Shown: positions 1-8,080, numbered from the stretch's first letter. The stretch: 64,000 bases of DNA from Fibrobacter succinogenes (GCA_902791475.1 CADAWC010000015.1:1-64000); one strand, 5' to 3'. Notes: generated by a model from the letters alone, not told the origin. Numbers and translations are program-made.

Positions 1-77
1 GGTCCCCAAGGACCGGTTTTAAACGTTTTCGAGGATGTTCGAGGGGTTATTTGATGGCGAGCATCGCCCTCGTCACT
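1..77. repeat. 77-bp direct repeat, copy A (copy B at 1724-1800)
   Basis: The first 77 bases recur without a mismatch that I can see at 1724-1800. Both copies begin inside a GC-rich hairpin (core GGTCC/GGACC) and end at the 3' tip of an Rpn gene on the minus strand. After the repeat the copies diverge for about 30 bases here, then become similar again through the C-terminal coding segment. It marks a duplicated terminator plus gene-end cassette. Confidence 0.9.
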
Positions 78-81
78 ATGC

Positions 82-377
82 CTATTGTTTCTCGATTTCA
101 GCCTTAATCGCCAAGACATCTGATTCTGGAAGTTCTGTAAACTCAACAATTTCTTCGATAGGTTCGTTTTTCAACAGCATTTTCTTTGCTATTTCACGAG
201 CTTTTTGATAGGCTCCTTGCGTAACACCTTTCATCTTAATCCAGGCGAGATAATCCTGTTCTTCTTCTGTCAAAACCATACTATTAACCTGTTCTCTCAA
301 AAGTGTTTCCGATGCATAATTAACCAAGATTCGACGAATAGCCTTAGCGATGATGGGACCTATAGTTTCGACTTCAA
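82..377 (-). pseudogene. C-terminal remnant of an Rpn family nuclease/transposase
   Basis: The frame is open from about 377 (just after a TGA) to the stop at 82. It reads like only the last third of an Rpn family (PDDEXK_2) protein. The segment around IIAKAIRRILVN and the following REQ-acidic stretch align by eye with the C-terminal third of the intact gene at 36687-37721 (IAKAIHRILVN). It ends with the module ELPESDV, also present at the end of the gene at 1770. No PD-(D/E)XK core remains and there is no plausible start with a ribosome site. I read it as a 5'-truncated fragment. Confidence 0.8.
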
Positions 378-548
378 AGCTTCAAGAAGAGCTTTCGCCT
401 CCGCGATTTGCTCTGGAGGCAAGCCCATAACATTCAAAACACTAATAGCATTGGCTTTACCTTTTTCCACGCCCTTGAGGAAATTCCCGGCTATGACCGC
501 ATCGTATGCATGCATTTCGTCGAACCTATCCCTTTGATTCCGAATATT
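360..548 (-). pseudogene. C-terminal remnant of a second Rpn family gene
   Basis: An open frame runs from just after the TAG at 549-551 to a TAG at 360-362. It contains the segment HAYDAVIAGNFLKG, then a Gly/Lys-rich turn and an LPPEQIAEAKALLEAL helix. This matches the usual C-terminal tail of Rpn proteins (G-rich repeats followed by a GL-E-I-A helix). It overlaps, in another frame, the 3' end of the gene at 526-1563 and the 5' end of the remnant at 82-377, so three gene ends are collapsed onto one another. An in-frame ATG exists at 515 but has no visible ribosome site. Confidence 0.65.
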
Positions 549-1563
549 CTAAACATTCCTTTATAACATCTGGAGAAAGTTTTTTCTTTTGCATATTTCG
601 CTTTATTGCGTTTTTCACCTTTTCCTCGATTTTCTTGATAAAATCAGGATTATCCTCCGCAAAAGCCAACTGTTGAGCATATCTGTCCCATTTTAAATGC
701 ATAATATACCTGTACCTTTTTAGTTCCTTTTTATTAAATCTAGCTAGTTTAGCAAACGGAAGCAAGCCCTCGAACTTTTCCGTTTTCAGAGCGGGAGGAA
801 ACTCCTTGAGGCGGTCCAAATAGCGGAAAATAAACATCCACTTGGCAACCTCCGAATCATTAGGACGAATCATTCTAGCAACCTTCGGAAGCTCTACAAC
901 TGTGAAATTAGCACTATCAATTAGACGATCGGCTGTTTCATAATCAAGAATTCCGGCACGATGGAGCGGGCGATTATCATCAAATACCCGAAACCGCGCA
1001 AAAGAAATCACATAGACCGGCTTGACATCGTAATCCCAATCAGGACCCGGCTCCCCCTGTTGCACAATCATCTGGCTTGAATAGAACACCAAGCGCTTCA
1101 AGAAATTGGTTTCACGTTGAATCTGCACCTCAATTTCAATAAAATTATCCCGCTCGTCACGACAATGCAAATCAAGGATTGAAGATTTGGAAACCTTGCT
1201 ACCGGATTCATTCAATTCCGGCTGTTGCGAAGCCACATCCTTGATTTTTTGCGGGATTTGCCCTTCGAGCATATCGTTCAGCAGGTTCAACAAGTTACGT
1301 TTTCCGCACACTGTATCCGGAGAAAACGCCTTCTTGAAAGTCTTATCGTACAGGAAGCTTGCGTAAGGTCCAAATTCACCTTCCTTGACAAAATACTGCG
1401 AAAGGTCGCATTCTTCGCCATTATACGGAGCAACATTTTCGTGAAGTCCATTCGACTTTGGAGAATCTGAAATCCAAACAAGCGGTTTATCTCCATTGTA
1501 AAAATTTCCGAGTCGTAGTTTTTCAAGAATCGGGTCTGCACATCTTTTATTTTGAACGTCCAT
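526..1563 (-). CDS. Rpn family recombination-promoting nuclease/putative transposase
   Basis: This 345-aa protein belongs to the Rpn/PDDEXK_2 family, putative recombination-promoting DNA endonucleases related to RpnA. The PD-(D/E)XK core is visible: D131 in SSILDLHC, then E145 and Q147 in IEIEVQ. A LYDKTFKKAF segment stands before it (around 72-80) and a helical charged C-terminus follows. The family's usual Gly-rich C-terminal tail is missing: the frame ends where the remnant at 360-548 begins in another frame, so the 3' end may be a recombination junction. The upstream region at 1606-1661 shares a motif with three other Rpn genes in the window. Family assignment is firm; activity is unknown. 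Confidence 0.85.
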   Translation of the reverse strand: MDVQNKRCADPILEKLRLGNFYNGDKPLVWISDSPKSNGLHENVAPYNGEECDLSQYFVKEGEFGPYASFLYDKTFKKAFSPDTVCGKRNLLNLLNDMLEGQIPQKIKDVASQQPELNESGSKVSKSSILDLHCRDERDNFIEIEVQIQRETNFLKRLVFYSSQMIVQQGEPGPDWDYDVKPVYVISFARFRVFDDNRPLHRAGILDYETADRLIDSANFTVVELPKVARMIRPNDSEVAKWMFIFRYLDRLKEFPPALKTEKFEGLLPFAKLARFNKKELKRYRYIMHLKWDRYAQQLAFAEDNPDFIKKIEEKVKNAIKRNMQKKKLSPDVIKECLEYSESKG

Positions 1564-1605
1564 TTTATCCTCTGTTTACGTGGGTCGAAGCAATTTAAAC
1601 ACGCC

Positions 1606-1661
1606 CTATTACATTAACACGCTTTTTTCGCCAAAATATTTCGGTTAAATTTTGGATACAA
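1606..1661 (-). promoter_or_regulatory. Conserved Rpn upstream motif, copy 1
   Basis: On the coding strand this reads AAAATTTAACCGAAA, then an A-rich stretch, then GCGTGTTAATGTAATAGGG, ending 43 bases before the start of the Rpn gene. Related motifs precede the genes at 1770-2579, 3890 and 36687. The TAATRTAAT core could be a -10 region. It may be a promoter or the 5' boundary of a mobile unit. Confidence 0.55.
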
Positions 1662-1673
1662 ACGTATAAAAAG

Positions 1674-1706
1674 GCGATCCCCGCCTTCGCGGGGATGACA
1701 ACGTAA
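1674..1706. repeat. Dispersed GC-rich palindrome (33 bp), exact copy at 44807
   Basis: The palindrome ATCCCCGCCTTCGCGGGGAT followed by GACAACGTAA. The same 33 bases occur at 44807-44839. It belongs to a wider family with variable stems and the constant end ATGACA. Confidence 0.9.
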
Positions 1707-1743
1707 GAAAAAACGCAAAAACCGGTCCCCAAGGACCGGTTTT
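1705..1743 (-). terminator. Rho-independent terminator downstream of the Rpn gene at 1770
   Basis: A perfect 11-bp stem AAAACCGGTCC (1718-1728) pairs with GGACCGGTTTT (1733-1743) around a 4-base loop. Read on the minus strand it is followed by a T-rich tail (TTTTT, GCG, TTTTTT). The + strand side also carries TTTT, so it could act weakly both ways. It lies 26 bases beyond the stop at 1770. The truncated copy at position 1 is the same structure cut by the window edge. Confidence 0.85.
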
Positions 1744-1800
1744 AAACGTTTTCGAGGATGTTCGAGGGGTTATTTGATGGCGAGCATCGCCCTCGTCACT
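1724..1800. repeat. 77-bp direct repeat, copy B (copy A at 1-77)
   Basis: Identical by eye to bases 1-77. It covers part of the terminator hairpin and the last codons of the Rpn gene ending at 1770. The shared sequence resumes beyond the repeat in the ELPESDV coding segment, which points to gene conversion or duplication of Rpn 3' ends. Confidence 0.9.
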
Positions 1801-2579
1801 ACCAAGACATCTGATTCTGGAAGTTCTGTAAACTCAACAATTTCTTCGATAGGCTTGTTTTTCAACAGCATATTCTTCGCTATTTCGCATCTAGCTATAT
1901 TCTGACCACGATCTATAGCAGCCTTATTGATTGCATATTCATCCCATTTGGCTTTTTGCGCTTCGTCAATCATTTTCTGTTCCTCTTTCGATAATTTAGC
2001 CAAATATGCCGTCGAAAACAAGAGTTCAAATACCGTATTGGCATACTGCTTGGGCATCTGCGTCAAGTTTTTCATGTTCTTGAGAACGTAAAGCCCCTTG
2101 TCCAGCGTAGTTTCTAGCTGATCCAGAGGTTTGTTGAACTTCGGGAGTTCCACAAACGCGAAAGAAAGGACATCGCTAACGCTAGCCCCATTGATTTCAC
2201 GGAGCTTGGCACGGCGAATGTAGCGGTCATCGACAAATACGTTGAATTCCATAAATACGACTGTAACGACCGGCTTCAGCTCATAATTGTACTTTTGCCC
2301 GCGTTCGCCCTGCGCAATGACCGTCTGCGATGCGTAATAAATTGCACGGTTGACTATGTTTTCTTGCATAAGGAGCTGCACTTCGATTATGAAACGCCGT
2401 TGCGCCGAATCAATGCAGTACAAGTCAAAGACTGTTGTCCGGTTTTCATTTGACCCGTCATTGAATTCCTTGTCACGGGACTGTACGTCCACAATCGGTG
2501 ATGATTATTCCTCATAAGTTCTAGCCTCGCTAATTGTTTTACCCCAATGGATTTCTGCAATGTTGTTATTGTTTTCCAT
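1770..2579 (-). pseudogene. Internally deleted Rpn family gene with an in-frame stop
   Basis: The gene begins at ATG 2579 with a normal-looking leader peptide (MENNNNIAEIHWGKTISEA) and stops at TAA 2505-2507. The same frame then reopens and runs to 1770 as a 240-aa Rpn protein body, possibly started at GTG 2492. The catalytic core is kept: D in VFDLYC, E and Q in FIIEVQ. The N-terminal region before the core that full-length relatives have (DKTFKKAF-type helix and about 80 residues) is missing. The simplest reading is an internal deletion leaving a premature stop. The C-terminus ELPESDV...MLAIK ends within the repeat at 1724-1800. Translation of the body from GTG cannot be excluded. Confidence 0.75.
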
Positions 2580-2636
2580 AGATATCCTTTATTAAACTCC
2601 CGATAATATCGGGTTCATAGACAGGAAAAAATCCTA

Positions 2637-2693
2637 CCCGCTATATTAACACGCGATTTTCCCGGAAAAGTTTCGGTTAAATTTTGGATACAT
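2637..2693 (-). promoter_or_regulatory. Conserved Rpn upstream motif, copy 2
   Basis: On the minus strand: ATCCAAAATTTAACCGAAA, a short variable stretch, then CGCGTGTTAATATAGCGGG, ending 58 bases before ATG 2579. It is the closest match to copy 1. A small hairpin (CCCGAT, AAT, ATCGGG) at 2599-2613 lies between the motif and the start codon. Confidence 0.55.
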
Positions 2694-2809
2694 TGCAATT
2701 AGTCCCAAAAACAACTAATAGCGGTTTGTCAAAGAAATAAAACATTTATTCGTCTCATTTTATATTAAATTTTCATGAGTACGTAACAGGGACTTTTTCA
2801 AGGTTTAGG

Positions 2810-3877
2810 ATGGATTCGGCAGGACCGCACAAGTTAGAGCGTTCAAGGAACTTGGACATTATCAAGGGCATCGGGATTGTCCTTGTGGTTCTTGGACATT
2901 GCGAGTGCGCGGCGAAGAATTTCATCTACTTGTTCCACATGCCGATGTTCTTCATGGCTTCGGGCCTTGTCCTGAATTCGGGCTACAGCGATAGCTTCCC
3001 CAAGTTTCTGGATTTGCTCCGGAAGAGGTTCAAGAGTCTGTGGTTGCCGTGTTTCTTTTTCAACACGCTGTTCCTTTTGCTCTCCGGGGCGTTCATCAGG
3101 TACGAGATTTACCCCATCGACGTAAAGACGGCCCCGACTCTTGCAAGCGGGATTCTGTTTAACGCGCTTTTGTACATGAAGGGCGGGCCGCTGGCGGGTG
3201 CCTGCTGGTTCCTCGGGATGTTGTTCGAGGTCACGATTCTTTACGTGTTTGTGGATTATTTGCTCAAGCGTCTGCACGTGCGGTTCCGGGAAATTGTGAA
3301 CGTTGTGCTGGGGCTCGTGCTGTTTTTGGTTTCGTTCTACCTGATCCAGCGGGGAATCCGGCTTCATAGCATTTTCGAGCGCATCGCGGGGGCTTATGTG
3401 ATGTTTGCCATCGGGGTTTTGCAGAAAAGATTGCCGTTTAGCGCCATTTCGTCAAGGATTTGGATGTCGGTTTTCGTGGTGACGCTCGCGATTTTGCTCG
3501 TCTGCAACCAGTTCGGTTCGGTGGAGCTGAGCTCGGGGGTCTACACCTCCCCCGCATTTTACTTGCTATGCGCGGTCGCGGGGTGGTTCCTGATTTACTC
3601 CGTTTCGGTCGGGGTGTCGCGTTTTTCTCGGGCGACGAGCTTTTTCTGTTATCTCGGGCAAAACACGGTTTGCATCATTGGGCTCCACTTTTTGACGTTC
3701 AAGATTGTGACGTACATCCAGGTTTGCCTGTACAATTTGCCGCACGAGACTCTGAGCGTGTTCCCGGTTTTGGCGGATAGGCCGTTCTGGTGGTTGGCGT
3801 ACACGGTCGTCGGTGTTGGGGCGCCGCTGCTGATTAACCTGGGGTACAAAAATGTCAAGCGGAAAGTTTTGGCTTGA
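2810..3877 (+). CDS. Acyltransferase 3 family membrane protein (fucose 4-O-acetylase-like)
   Basis: This 355-aa polytopic protein has about ten hydrophobic segments. The N-terminus carries the acyltransferase-3 signature LDIIKGIGIVLVVLGHC (about 15-31) with the conserved His, followed by YLFHMPMFFMASG. This layout fits the O-acetyltransferase branch that modifies surface polysaccharides (COG3594, fucose 4-O-acetylase-like) at the inner membrane. The start ATG follows AAGGTTTAGG. It stands alone between Rpn genes, on the opposite strand and with higher GC than them, so it looks like resident genome interrupted by Rpn insertions. The sugar substrate cannot be told from sequence. Confidence 0.85.
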   Translation: MDSAGPHKLERSRNLDIIKGIGIVLVVLGHCECAAKNFIYLFHMPMFFMASGLVLNSGYSDSFPKFLDLLRKRFKSLWLPCFFFNTLFLLLSGAFIRYEIYPIDVKTAPTLASGILFNALLYMKGGPLAGACWFLGMLFEVTILYVFVDYLLKRLHVRFREIVNVVLGLVLFLVSFYLIQRGIRLHSIFERIAGAYVMFAIGVLQKRLPFSAISSRIWMSVFVVTLAILLVCNQFGSVELSSGVYTSPAFYLLCAVAGWFLIYSVSVGVSRFSRATSFFCYLGQNTVCIIGLHFLTFKIVTYIQVCLYNLPHETLSVFPVLADRPFWWLAYTVVGVGAPLLINLGYKNVKRKVLA

Positions 3878-3889
3878 CCCATAAATTAG

Positions 3890-4816
3890 CTACTTCAGGG
3901 CAAGCATAGCCGCAATTACGCGGTCAGGCACGTTCTGCGAACGCAGAAAATCTGCACGTTTTGATGTCAGAACATCATTTTTCTTGCGTTCCTTTTCTGC
4001 GCCCTTAAGGAAGGCTTCGGCTTCAAGAGCTTCGTTTTCATGATGGTCAAACATGTTAGCCTCCAATGCTTTCAAAAGTTCAGGTTTCATGCGGCTTACG
4101 CGCAAACGTTCACGAGCATTCACGAAAATTGGGTCTTCCGTTTCCGGAACCTGAAGCGGACCTCGAGAAATAAGACGGAGCCAAAAATCCTCGCGGGTTT
4201 TCACGCCCTTACGCAAGCGCAAAAAGTTGGGCAAGTCCACTACAATATACCTATTTTTCCGAGAAATAGGAAGTGCGCTCCCCGACTTAACCTCATATTC
4301 ACTATACGTGGACCAAACATCCTTGTAGATATCCTTTGACCTAAGAATAGAATCGTTGCAGAGCCAAATAGATACTGTTTCTGGAAGCTCATAATAGCGA
4401 TACTTACGATCTTCTTCCGACAGTCCTTGAAAATACGGCGAACGATTAAATTCATACTTGCCACGTAACGTAAGGTAAGAATTATAGAGTTGCATGCGAT
4501 CAAAGAAGAACGAGTGCACCTTATTCTGCATTTCAATATTAAGATACCGATTGTCCTTGGTATGTACCCAGACATCAAGACGCGCAGGGTCATTTTCCGG
4601 CATAAAGATGTCAATGGGCTTCTCGAATTCGTATTCGAGATCAACAATTTCATGGTCATGATCCAGCTGAAGTAAGCTATTAAGGACATCACGAATAGTA
4701 TCCTTGTCATCCATTAAAATACGGAAGATTGCCGCGTATTTAGGCAGCAAGAATTCCTCGCCTTGTTCGTTCCTGACTATGTATTTTTTAGTCGATTGAT
4801 TAGCGTTATTAGACAT
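3890..4816 (-). CDS. Rpn family nuclease/putative transposase
   Basis: This 308-aa protein belongs to the Rpn/PDDEXK_2 family. It has an N-terminal LLPKYAAIFRILM segment, the core Asp in ARLDVWVHTKD, and E-x-Q in YLNIEMQNK, followed by a long helical region. The C-terminus RVIAAMLALK is the usual short I-x-x-x-L tail. I choose ATG 4816, preceded by AAAGGGAAAATAC, over an in-frame GTG ten codons earlier. It converges with the acyltransferase gene, 12 bases apart. The next fragment upstream (5033-5242) repeats its C-terminus, suggesting local duplication of Rpn 3' ends. Confidence 0.85.
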   Translation of the reverse strand: MSNNANQSTKKYIVRNEQGEEFLLPKYAAIFRILMDDKDTIRDVLNSLLQLDHDHEIVDLEYEFEKPIDIFMPENDPARLDVWVHTKDNRYLNIEMQNKVHSFFFDRMQLYNSYLTLRGKYEFNRSPYFQGLSEEDRKYRYYELPETVSIWLCNDSILRSKDIYKDVWSTYSEYEVKSGSALPISRKNRYIVVDLPNFLRLRKGVKTREDFWLRLISRGPLQVPETEDPIFVNARERLRVSRMKPELLKALEANMFDHHENEALEAEAFLKGAEKERKKNDVLTSKRADFLRSQNVPDRVIAAMLALK

Positions 4817-4847
4817 GTATTTTCCCTTTTTGTTAAGATATTGCACC

Positions 4848-4900
4848 CGCCCCTATTACTTAACACGCTTTTTTGCGGAATTTATTCCGCTAAACTTTTG
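4848..4900 (-). promoter_or_regulatory. Conserved Rpn upstream motif, copy 3
   Basis: On the minus strand: AAAAGTTTAGCGGAA, then AAAAAAGCGTGTTAAGTAAT and AGGGG, ending about 32 bases before ATG 4816. The GCGTGTTAA core is identical to the other copies. The segment TGCGGAATTTATTCCGC forms a small inverted repeat within it. Confidence 0.5.
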
Positions 4901-5032
4901 TAAATTTTTCAATGCGAAGATTTTCGTTGCGAAAAATTTCGCATAACAGCACACATTCCACATACAGCCGATACAAAAGCACCCGAATCCAGAGGATCCG
5001 GGCGAAAAGATTTTTTTGGGCAATGATTTCAG

Positions 5033-5242
5033 CTACTTCAGGGCAAACGCCTCGGAAATAATCTCTTCGGAAATGCCCTTAGAGCGGAGAAATTCTGCAA
5101 TTTTAGATTCTCTTGCAGCGAACCACTTATGTGCACTAAACATGCCATCTTCCCACCCCAAGGCCCTACCTCTGAAATAGGCTTCCGCTTCAAAAACTTC
5201 ATATTCATGAGGATCAAACATATACTTCTCCAATTTTTTCAT
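5033..5242 (-). pseudogene. C-terminal fragment of an Rpn family gene
   Basis: A 69-codon frame equivalent only to the C-terminus of the gene at 3890-4816. The pairs EKYMFDPHEYEVFEAEA versus EANMFDHHENEALEAEA, and AEFLRSKG versus ADFLRSQN, line up without gaps, and both end in ALK. No catalytic core and no good ribosome site precede the first ATG. It is most likely a decayed leftover, though a short expressed peptide cannot be ruled out. Confidence 0.75.
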
Positions 5243-5279
5243 AAAGTTTTAGATTTATGATTCAACTTTTTCTCAACAA

Positions 5280-6857
5280 CTAAAGTCCTTGACACAGTTC
5301 GTAAAAATCATCATTTTCGACGTACGCCCTGAGAAGATCATGGATGACTTCGCTATTGACCACAATCCGAGCCATAGGATAATACCGCTTGAAGTTTTCA
5401 GGATTATTCTTGACATCCTCAAAAATACGCAACCACGTATAGTTCATCAATTTGAGAGACCGACAATGGGATACAAGAAAGTTGCATTTTTTCTCATATT
5501 CTCCCTCAGAAAGTTCTTTAAACTGAGGCTCCTCTAATACATCTTTAAAGAATTTCATTCCCGTTTTAAGGCTATCCAGAATGCCGGGCACAAACGAGTT
5601 CCCCTTTTCATAAAAAACAAAATGTTCCGAATCGCATATATCGTACTTTTTCCTTCTCTCCGCAATTAACTTATCCATTCTATCGTGCCAGTCGTTCAAA
5701 TTCGTGCGAGCATCCTTCTCCCCTGTATTTTGCTTTTTATCCTTTTCATTTAAATATTCATCAATAATCCCACCAACATCGCACTTGTCCCCAATAGATT
5801 CTACAAGTTGCTCTTTCAAATTCTCCAAAGGTACATAACGAGCTACACTATGATTGTGAGCATTATAAAACAAAAATCCAGCCATAAGTTTTTCCACACT
5901 CATAGTTTCGCCTGATGTTTCATCTACATTCAAGCAATCACGCAGGTCTTTTTCCTTCAAATAAATATTCGTATCAAGGATATTTTCAACAAATTTTTTA
6001 AACGGATTTTCTCCGTTTTCAAGAATTTTATTTTCTGGAGGCATTTCCAAAAAGGCTGAACAAGCACTAGCAATTGGGATGTTATACGAAAGAACTTCTT
6101 GCAAACAATCCACAAAGCCAACTGTACCTAAATAGCGATTACACATCCGTTTTTTGATAAAGAAATTTTGTTCTTCTTCAGAAAAATGTTCTTCGACAAA
6201 TTTATAGTATTGTTCATCCTTGATGCCCAAATACGTTGCTGCAAAAGCCTCAAGCATTTGTTCCTTTTTAATGGGCAATTTGCGAACCCTTTTATACAGG
6301 TCTTCCATTCGGCAACGAAGGGGCATACCAATTTTCTTCTTCAGAATTTTATTCGCCACTTCCACGGCATGTTTGCACTGTCCATAAGTTATGTCATCAC
6401 TACACAACACTTCGCCATTTAGGCGGTCATCCAAAAGGCAACCAATAGCAAGAAGTCCTACATGATAAGGAGCCCCTTGTGTTTTACCGCCCCAAAAACT
6501 GCGCAAACCATTAACATACGGATTATCGAAGTCAATGCTTCCATTCTGAGCATAAATATACATCAGAGGGTCGCAGTAATTTTCATTTTCCTTAGGATTT
6601 GCAATTTTACGAGGCATAAAGAAATCCTCCGCAGTCATCAAGTAATGGCCTTCACCCACTGTAATCCAACCTATTCCTGCAGGGCACTCACGTTCTTTAC
6701 TTTTTACAGCAGCTGTATACTCACCTTCAAATTTATTGAATTTCTGAAATTCGATAAAATTAAATTTATCAACAAGAATGAGGGATTCTTCATAAGCCTT
6801 TTCCCACTGTGCAGGGTCAACCATATTCGATGCGTGAAGGGATATTTGTACGCCCAT
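5280..6857 (-). CDS. Hypothetical protein, 525 aa, no family recognised
   Basis: I do not recognise this protein. The start ATG 6857 is well supported by AAAGGAG seven bases upstream; the frame stays open 31 codons further but without a ribosome site. The protein is soluble-looking, rich in Lys, Glu and Asn, with no signal peptide or membrane segment. Several Cys residues are scattered (CRMEDLYKRV, NYCDPL). A highly charged segment (around 370-420, KKQNTGEKDARTN) may link two helical halves. GC is clearly lower than in the following ruv genes, and it sits beside Rpn remnants, so it is probably accessory DNA. A defence, immunity or phage-derived role is possible but nothing in the sequence shows it. 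Confidence 0.7.
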   Translation of the reverse strand: MGVQISLHASNMVDPAQWEKAYEESLILVDKFNFIEFQKFNKFEGEYTAAVKSKERECPAGIGWITVGEGHYLMTAEDFFMPRKIANPKENENYCDPLMYIYAQNGSIDFDNPYVNGLRSFWGGKTQGAPYHVGLLAIGCLLDDRLNGEVLCSDDITYGQCKHAVEVANKILKKKIGMPLRCRMEDLYKRVRKLPIKKEQMLEAFAATYLGIKDEQYYKFVEEHFSEEEQNFFIKKRMCNRYLGTVGFVDCLQEVLSYNIPIASACSAFLEMPPENKILENGENPFKKFVENILDTNIYLKEKDLRDCLNVDETSGETMSVEKLMAGFLFYNAHNHSVARYVPLENLKEQLVESIGDKCDVGGIIDEYLNEKDKKQNTGEKDARTNLNDWHDRMDKLIAERRKKYDICDSEHFVFYEKGNSFVPGILDSLKTGMKFFKDVLEEPQFKELSEGEYEKKCNFLVSHCRSLKLMNYTWLRIFEDVKNNPENFKRYYPMARIVVNSEVIHDLLRAYVENDDFYELCQGL

Positions 6858-7072
6858 ATCGGCTCCTTTGTTAATGTTTTTGTTTTGAGCCAAAAATATT
6901 TTCAACGAAAACACAGGCGCAAGGGGTCCAAGTTTTCCGTAGGAAATCACGTCGAAAGCCCGTAGCTATTGGGTTTAACGAATATATAGCGACTAAGGGT
7001 TGCGTTTTTTTAGCAAAAAAGAGCGCTAAAAACAATATGTAAATTTTCTATTACAAAAAAACATTTGATAAC

Positions 7073-7104
7073 GCGGTTTTGTTTCGCTTGTAAACCGCAG
7101 GAGG
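7073..7104 (+). promoter_or_regulatory. Hairpin abutting the ribosome-binding site
   Basis: GCGGTTT (7073-7079) and AAACCGC (7092-7098) form a perfect 7-bp inverted repeat. The Shine-Dalgarno AGGAGG (7099-7104) starts at the next base, ten bases before ATG 7115. The structure could modulate translation of the small gene at 7115 or be an operator. Confidence 0.5.
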
Positions 7105-7114
7105 TATAAAGAGA

Positions 7115-7354
7115 ATGTTGACGCGTATACAGAATAAATCTAATTTGCAGACTAGAGATACACAGATGATCAAGCTAAACAAAAAGATGTTCGAACCATT
7201 CGAAGGACCCGTGACTATAAAAAAGGGGAACGGTCGTCGCGTGTCATACATTACAGTAAAGCGCTTCACGGATAATCTTAAAGAAATCGCCGCAAAAAAA
7301 CGCACTTCTATCGCCGCCATCCTTAGCGAACTCTCCCAAAACAAAGAATCCTGA
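7115..7354 (+). CDS. Small protein with ribbon-helix-helix-like C-terminus
   Basis: A 79-aa basic protein with an optimal AGGAGG ribosome site. The C-terminal half has a beta strand (RRVSYITV), then a helix (RFTDNLKEIAAKKRT) and a second helix (SIAAILSELSQ). This is the layout of ribbon-helix-helix DNA-binding proteins (strand, helix ending K-R/G-T-S, helix with AI-SEL). That makes a small autoregulated DNA-binding protein plausible, and the hairpin just upstream fits. No toxin partner lies beside it. The family call is an inference from pattern only. Confidence 0.6.
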   Translation: MLTRIQNKSNLQTRDTQMIKLNKKMFEPFEGPVTIKKGNGRRVSYITVKRFTDNLKEIAAKKRTSIAAILSELSQNKES

Positions 7355-7375
7355 TCCAAGATAAAAAGTTTTCTC

Positions 7376-7404
7376 TTGACACGCGTACAAAAATAGTGTA
7401 TATT
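7376..7404 (+). promoter_or_regulatory. Sigma-70-type promoter for ruvA
   Basis: TTGACA (7376-7381), a 17-base spacer, then TATATT (7399-7404). It lies 38 bases before ruvA ATG 7443 and downstream of the preceding stop at 7354, so ruvA has its own start of transcription. Confidence 0.75.
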
Positions 7405-7442
7405 CGTGCAGTAGCACAAAAGTGCATATTTTTGGAGATTTT

Positions 7443-8051
7443 ATGATTGAGCGGATTCGAGGCGTTTTGGTGCAGAAATCCCCCACGTTTGTGGTTGTGG
7501 AGTGTGCGGGTGTCGGTTACGGCATCAATATTTCGGCTTTTACAGCGGGCAAGCTGCCCGAAGAAGGTGCCGAGATCATTTTGCACACGAATCTTGTGGT
7601 GCGCGAAGATTCCATGACGCTCTTCGGATTTGCGGATACGACTGAAAAGAACCTGTTTTTGATGCTTTTGGAGGTCAACGGAGTCGGCCCGAAGCTTGCA
7701 CAGCGGATTTTGAGCGGGAGCACGCCTGCGGACTTGCTGAACATGATTGCAAGCGACAATAAGGCATCGCTTGGAAAGATCAAGGGGCTCGGCAAAAAGA
7801 CTTGCGAACAGATGACGCTTACGCTTAAGGAAAAGGCGGCGAACATGCTGCAGGCGCTCGGCGATGTCGAGGGCAGCGGGATTACAAGTGTCGGGGCGCT
7901 GACGGGAGCAAAGCTCGAGGCTGTTCTGGCGCTGCATACGCTCGGGGTGAAGGATCCGGCGGCGGAAAAGGCTGTTGTAAAGGCGGTCGAGGTTCTTGGG
8001 GACGGGGCGGATGCCGCAGCCCTCATACCGGAGGCGCTAAAGTATTTATAA
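7443..8051 (+). CDS. ruvA: Holliday junction branch migration protein RuvA
   Basis: RuvA forms the tetrameric scaffold that holds a Holliday junction for the RuvB motor. This protein is 202 aa, the normal length. The N-terminal OB domain begins MIERIRGVL and includes GVGYGI. Two helix-hairpin-helix motifs follow, LEVNGVGPKLAQRIL (about 76-90) and IKGLGKKTCEQM (about 113-124). The C-terminal RuvB-binding domain (about 155-202) follows an acidic, Gly-rich hinge. I start at ATG 7443 with TGGAG five bases upstream, not at the in-frame ATG 7422. ruvB follows 109 bases downstream; the gap holds two repeat elements. Confidence 0.97.
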   Translation: MIERIRGVLVQKSPTFVVVECAGVGYGINISAFTAGKLPEEGAEIILHTNLVVREDSMTLFGFADTTEKNLFLMLLEVNGVGPKLAQRILSGSTPADLLNMIASDNKASLGKIKGLGKKTCEQMTLTLKEKAANMLQALGDVEGSGITSVGALTGAKLEAVLALHTLGVKDPAAEKAVVKAVEVLGDGADAAALIPEALKYL

Positions 8052-8054
8052 GGA

Positions 8055-8080
8055 GATGCCCGGTCAAGCCGGGCATGACA
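8055..8080. repeat. Dispersed GC-rich palindrome in the ruvA-ruvB gap
   Basis: ATGCCCGG, a TCAAG loop, CCGGGCAT, then GACA. It starts four bases after the ruvA stop. It belongs to the same family as the elements near 1674, 9254, 24268, 26680, 42364 and 44807. It could act as a weak terminator or as an mRNA stabiliser between the two ruv genes. Confidence 0.8.

Noticed and set aside
2843-3367. 174-codon minus-strand frame over the acyltransferase gene
   Set aside because: His/Gln/Arg-rich antisense reading of hydrophobic codons.
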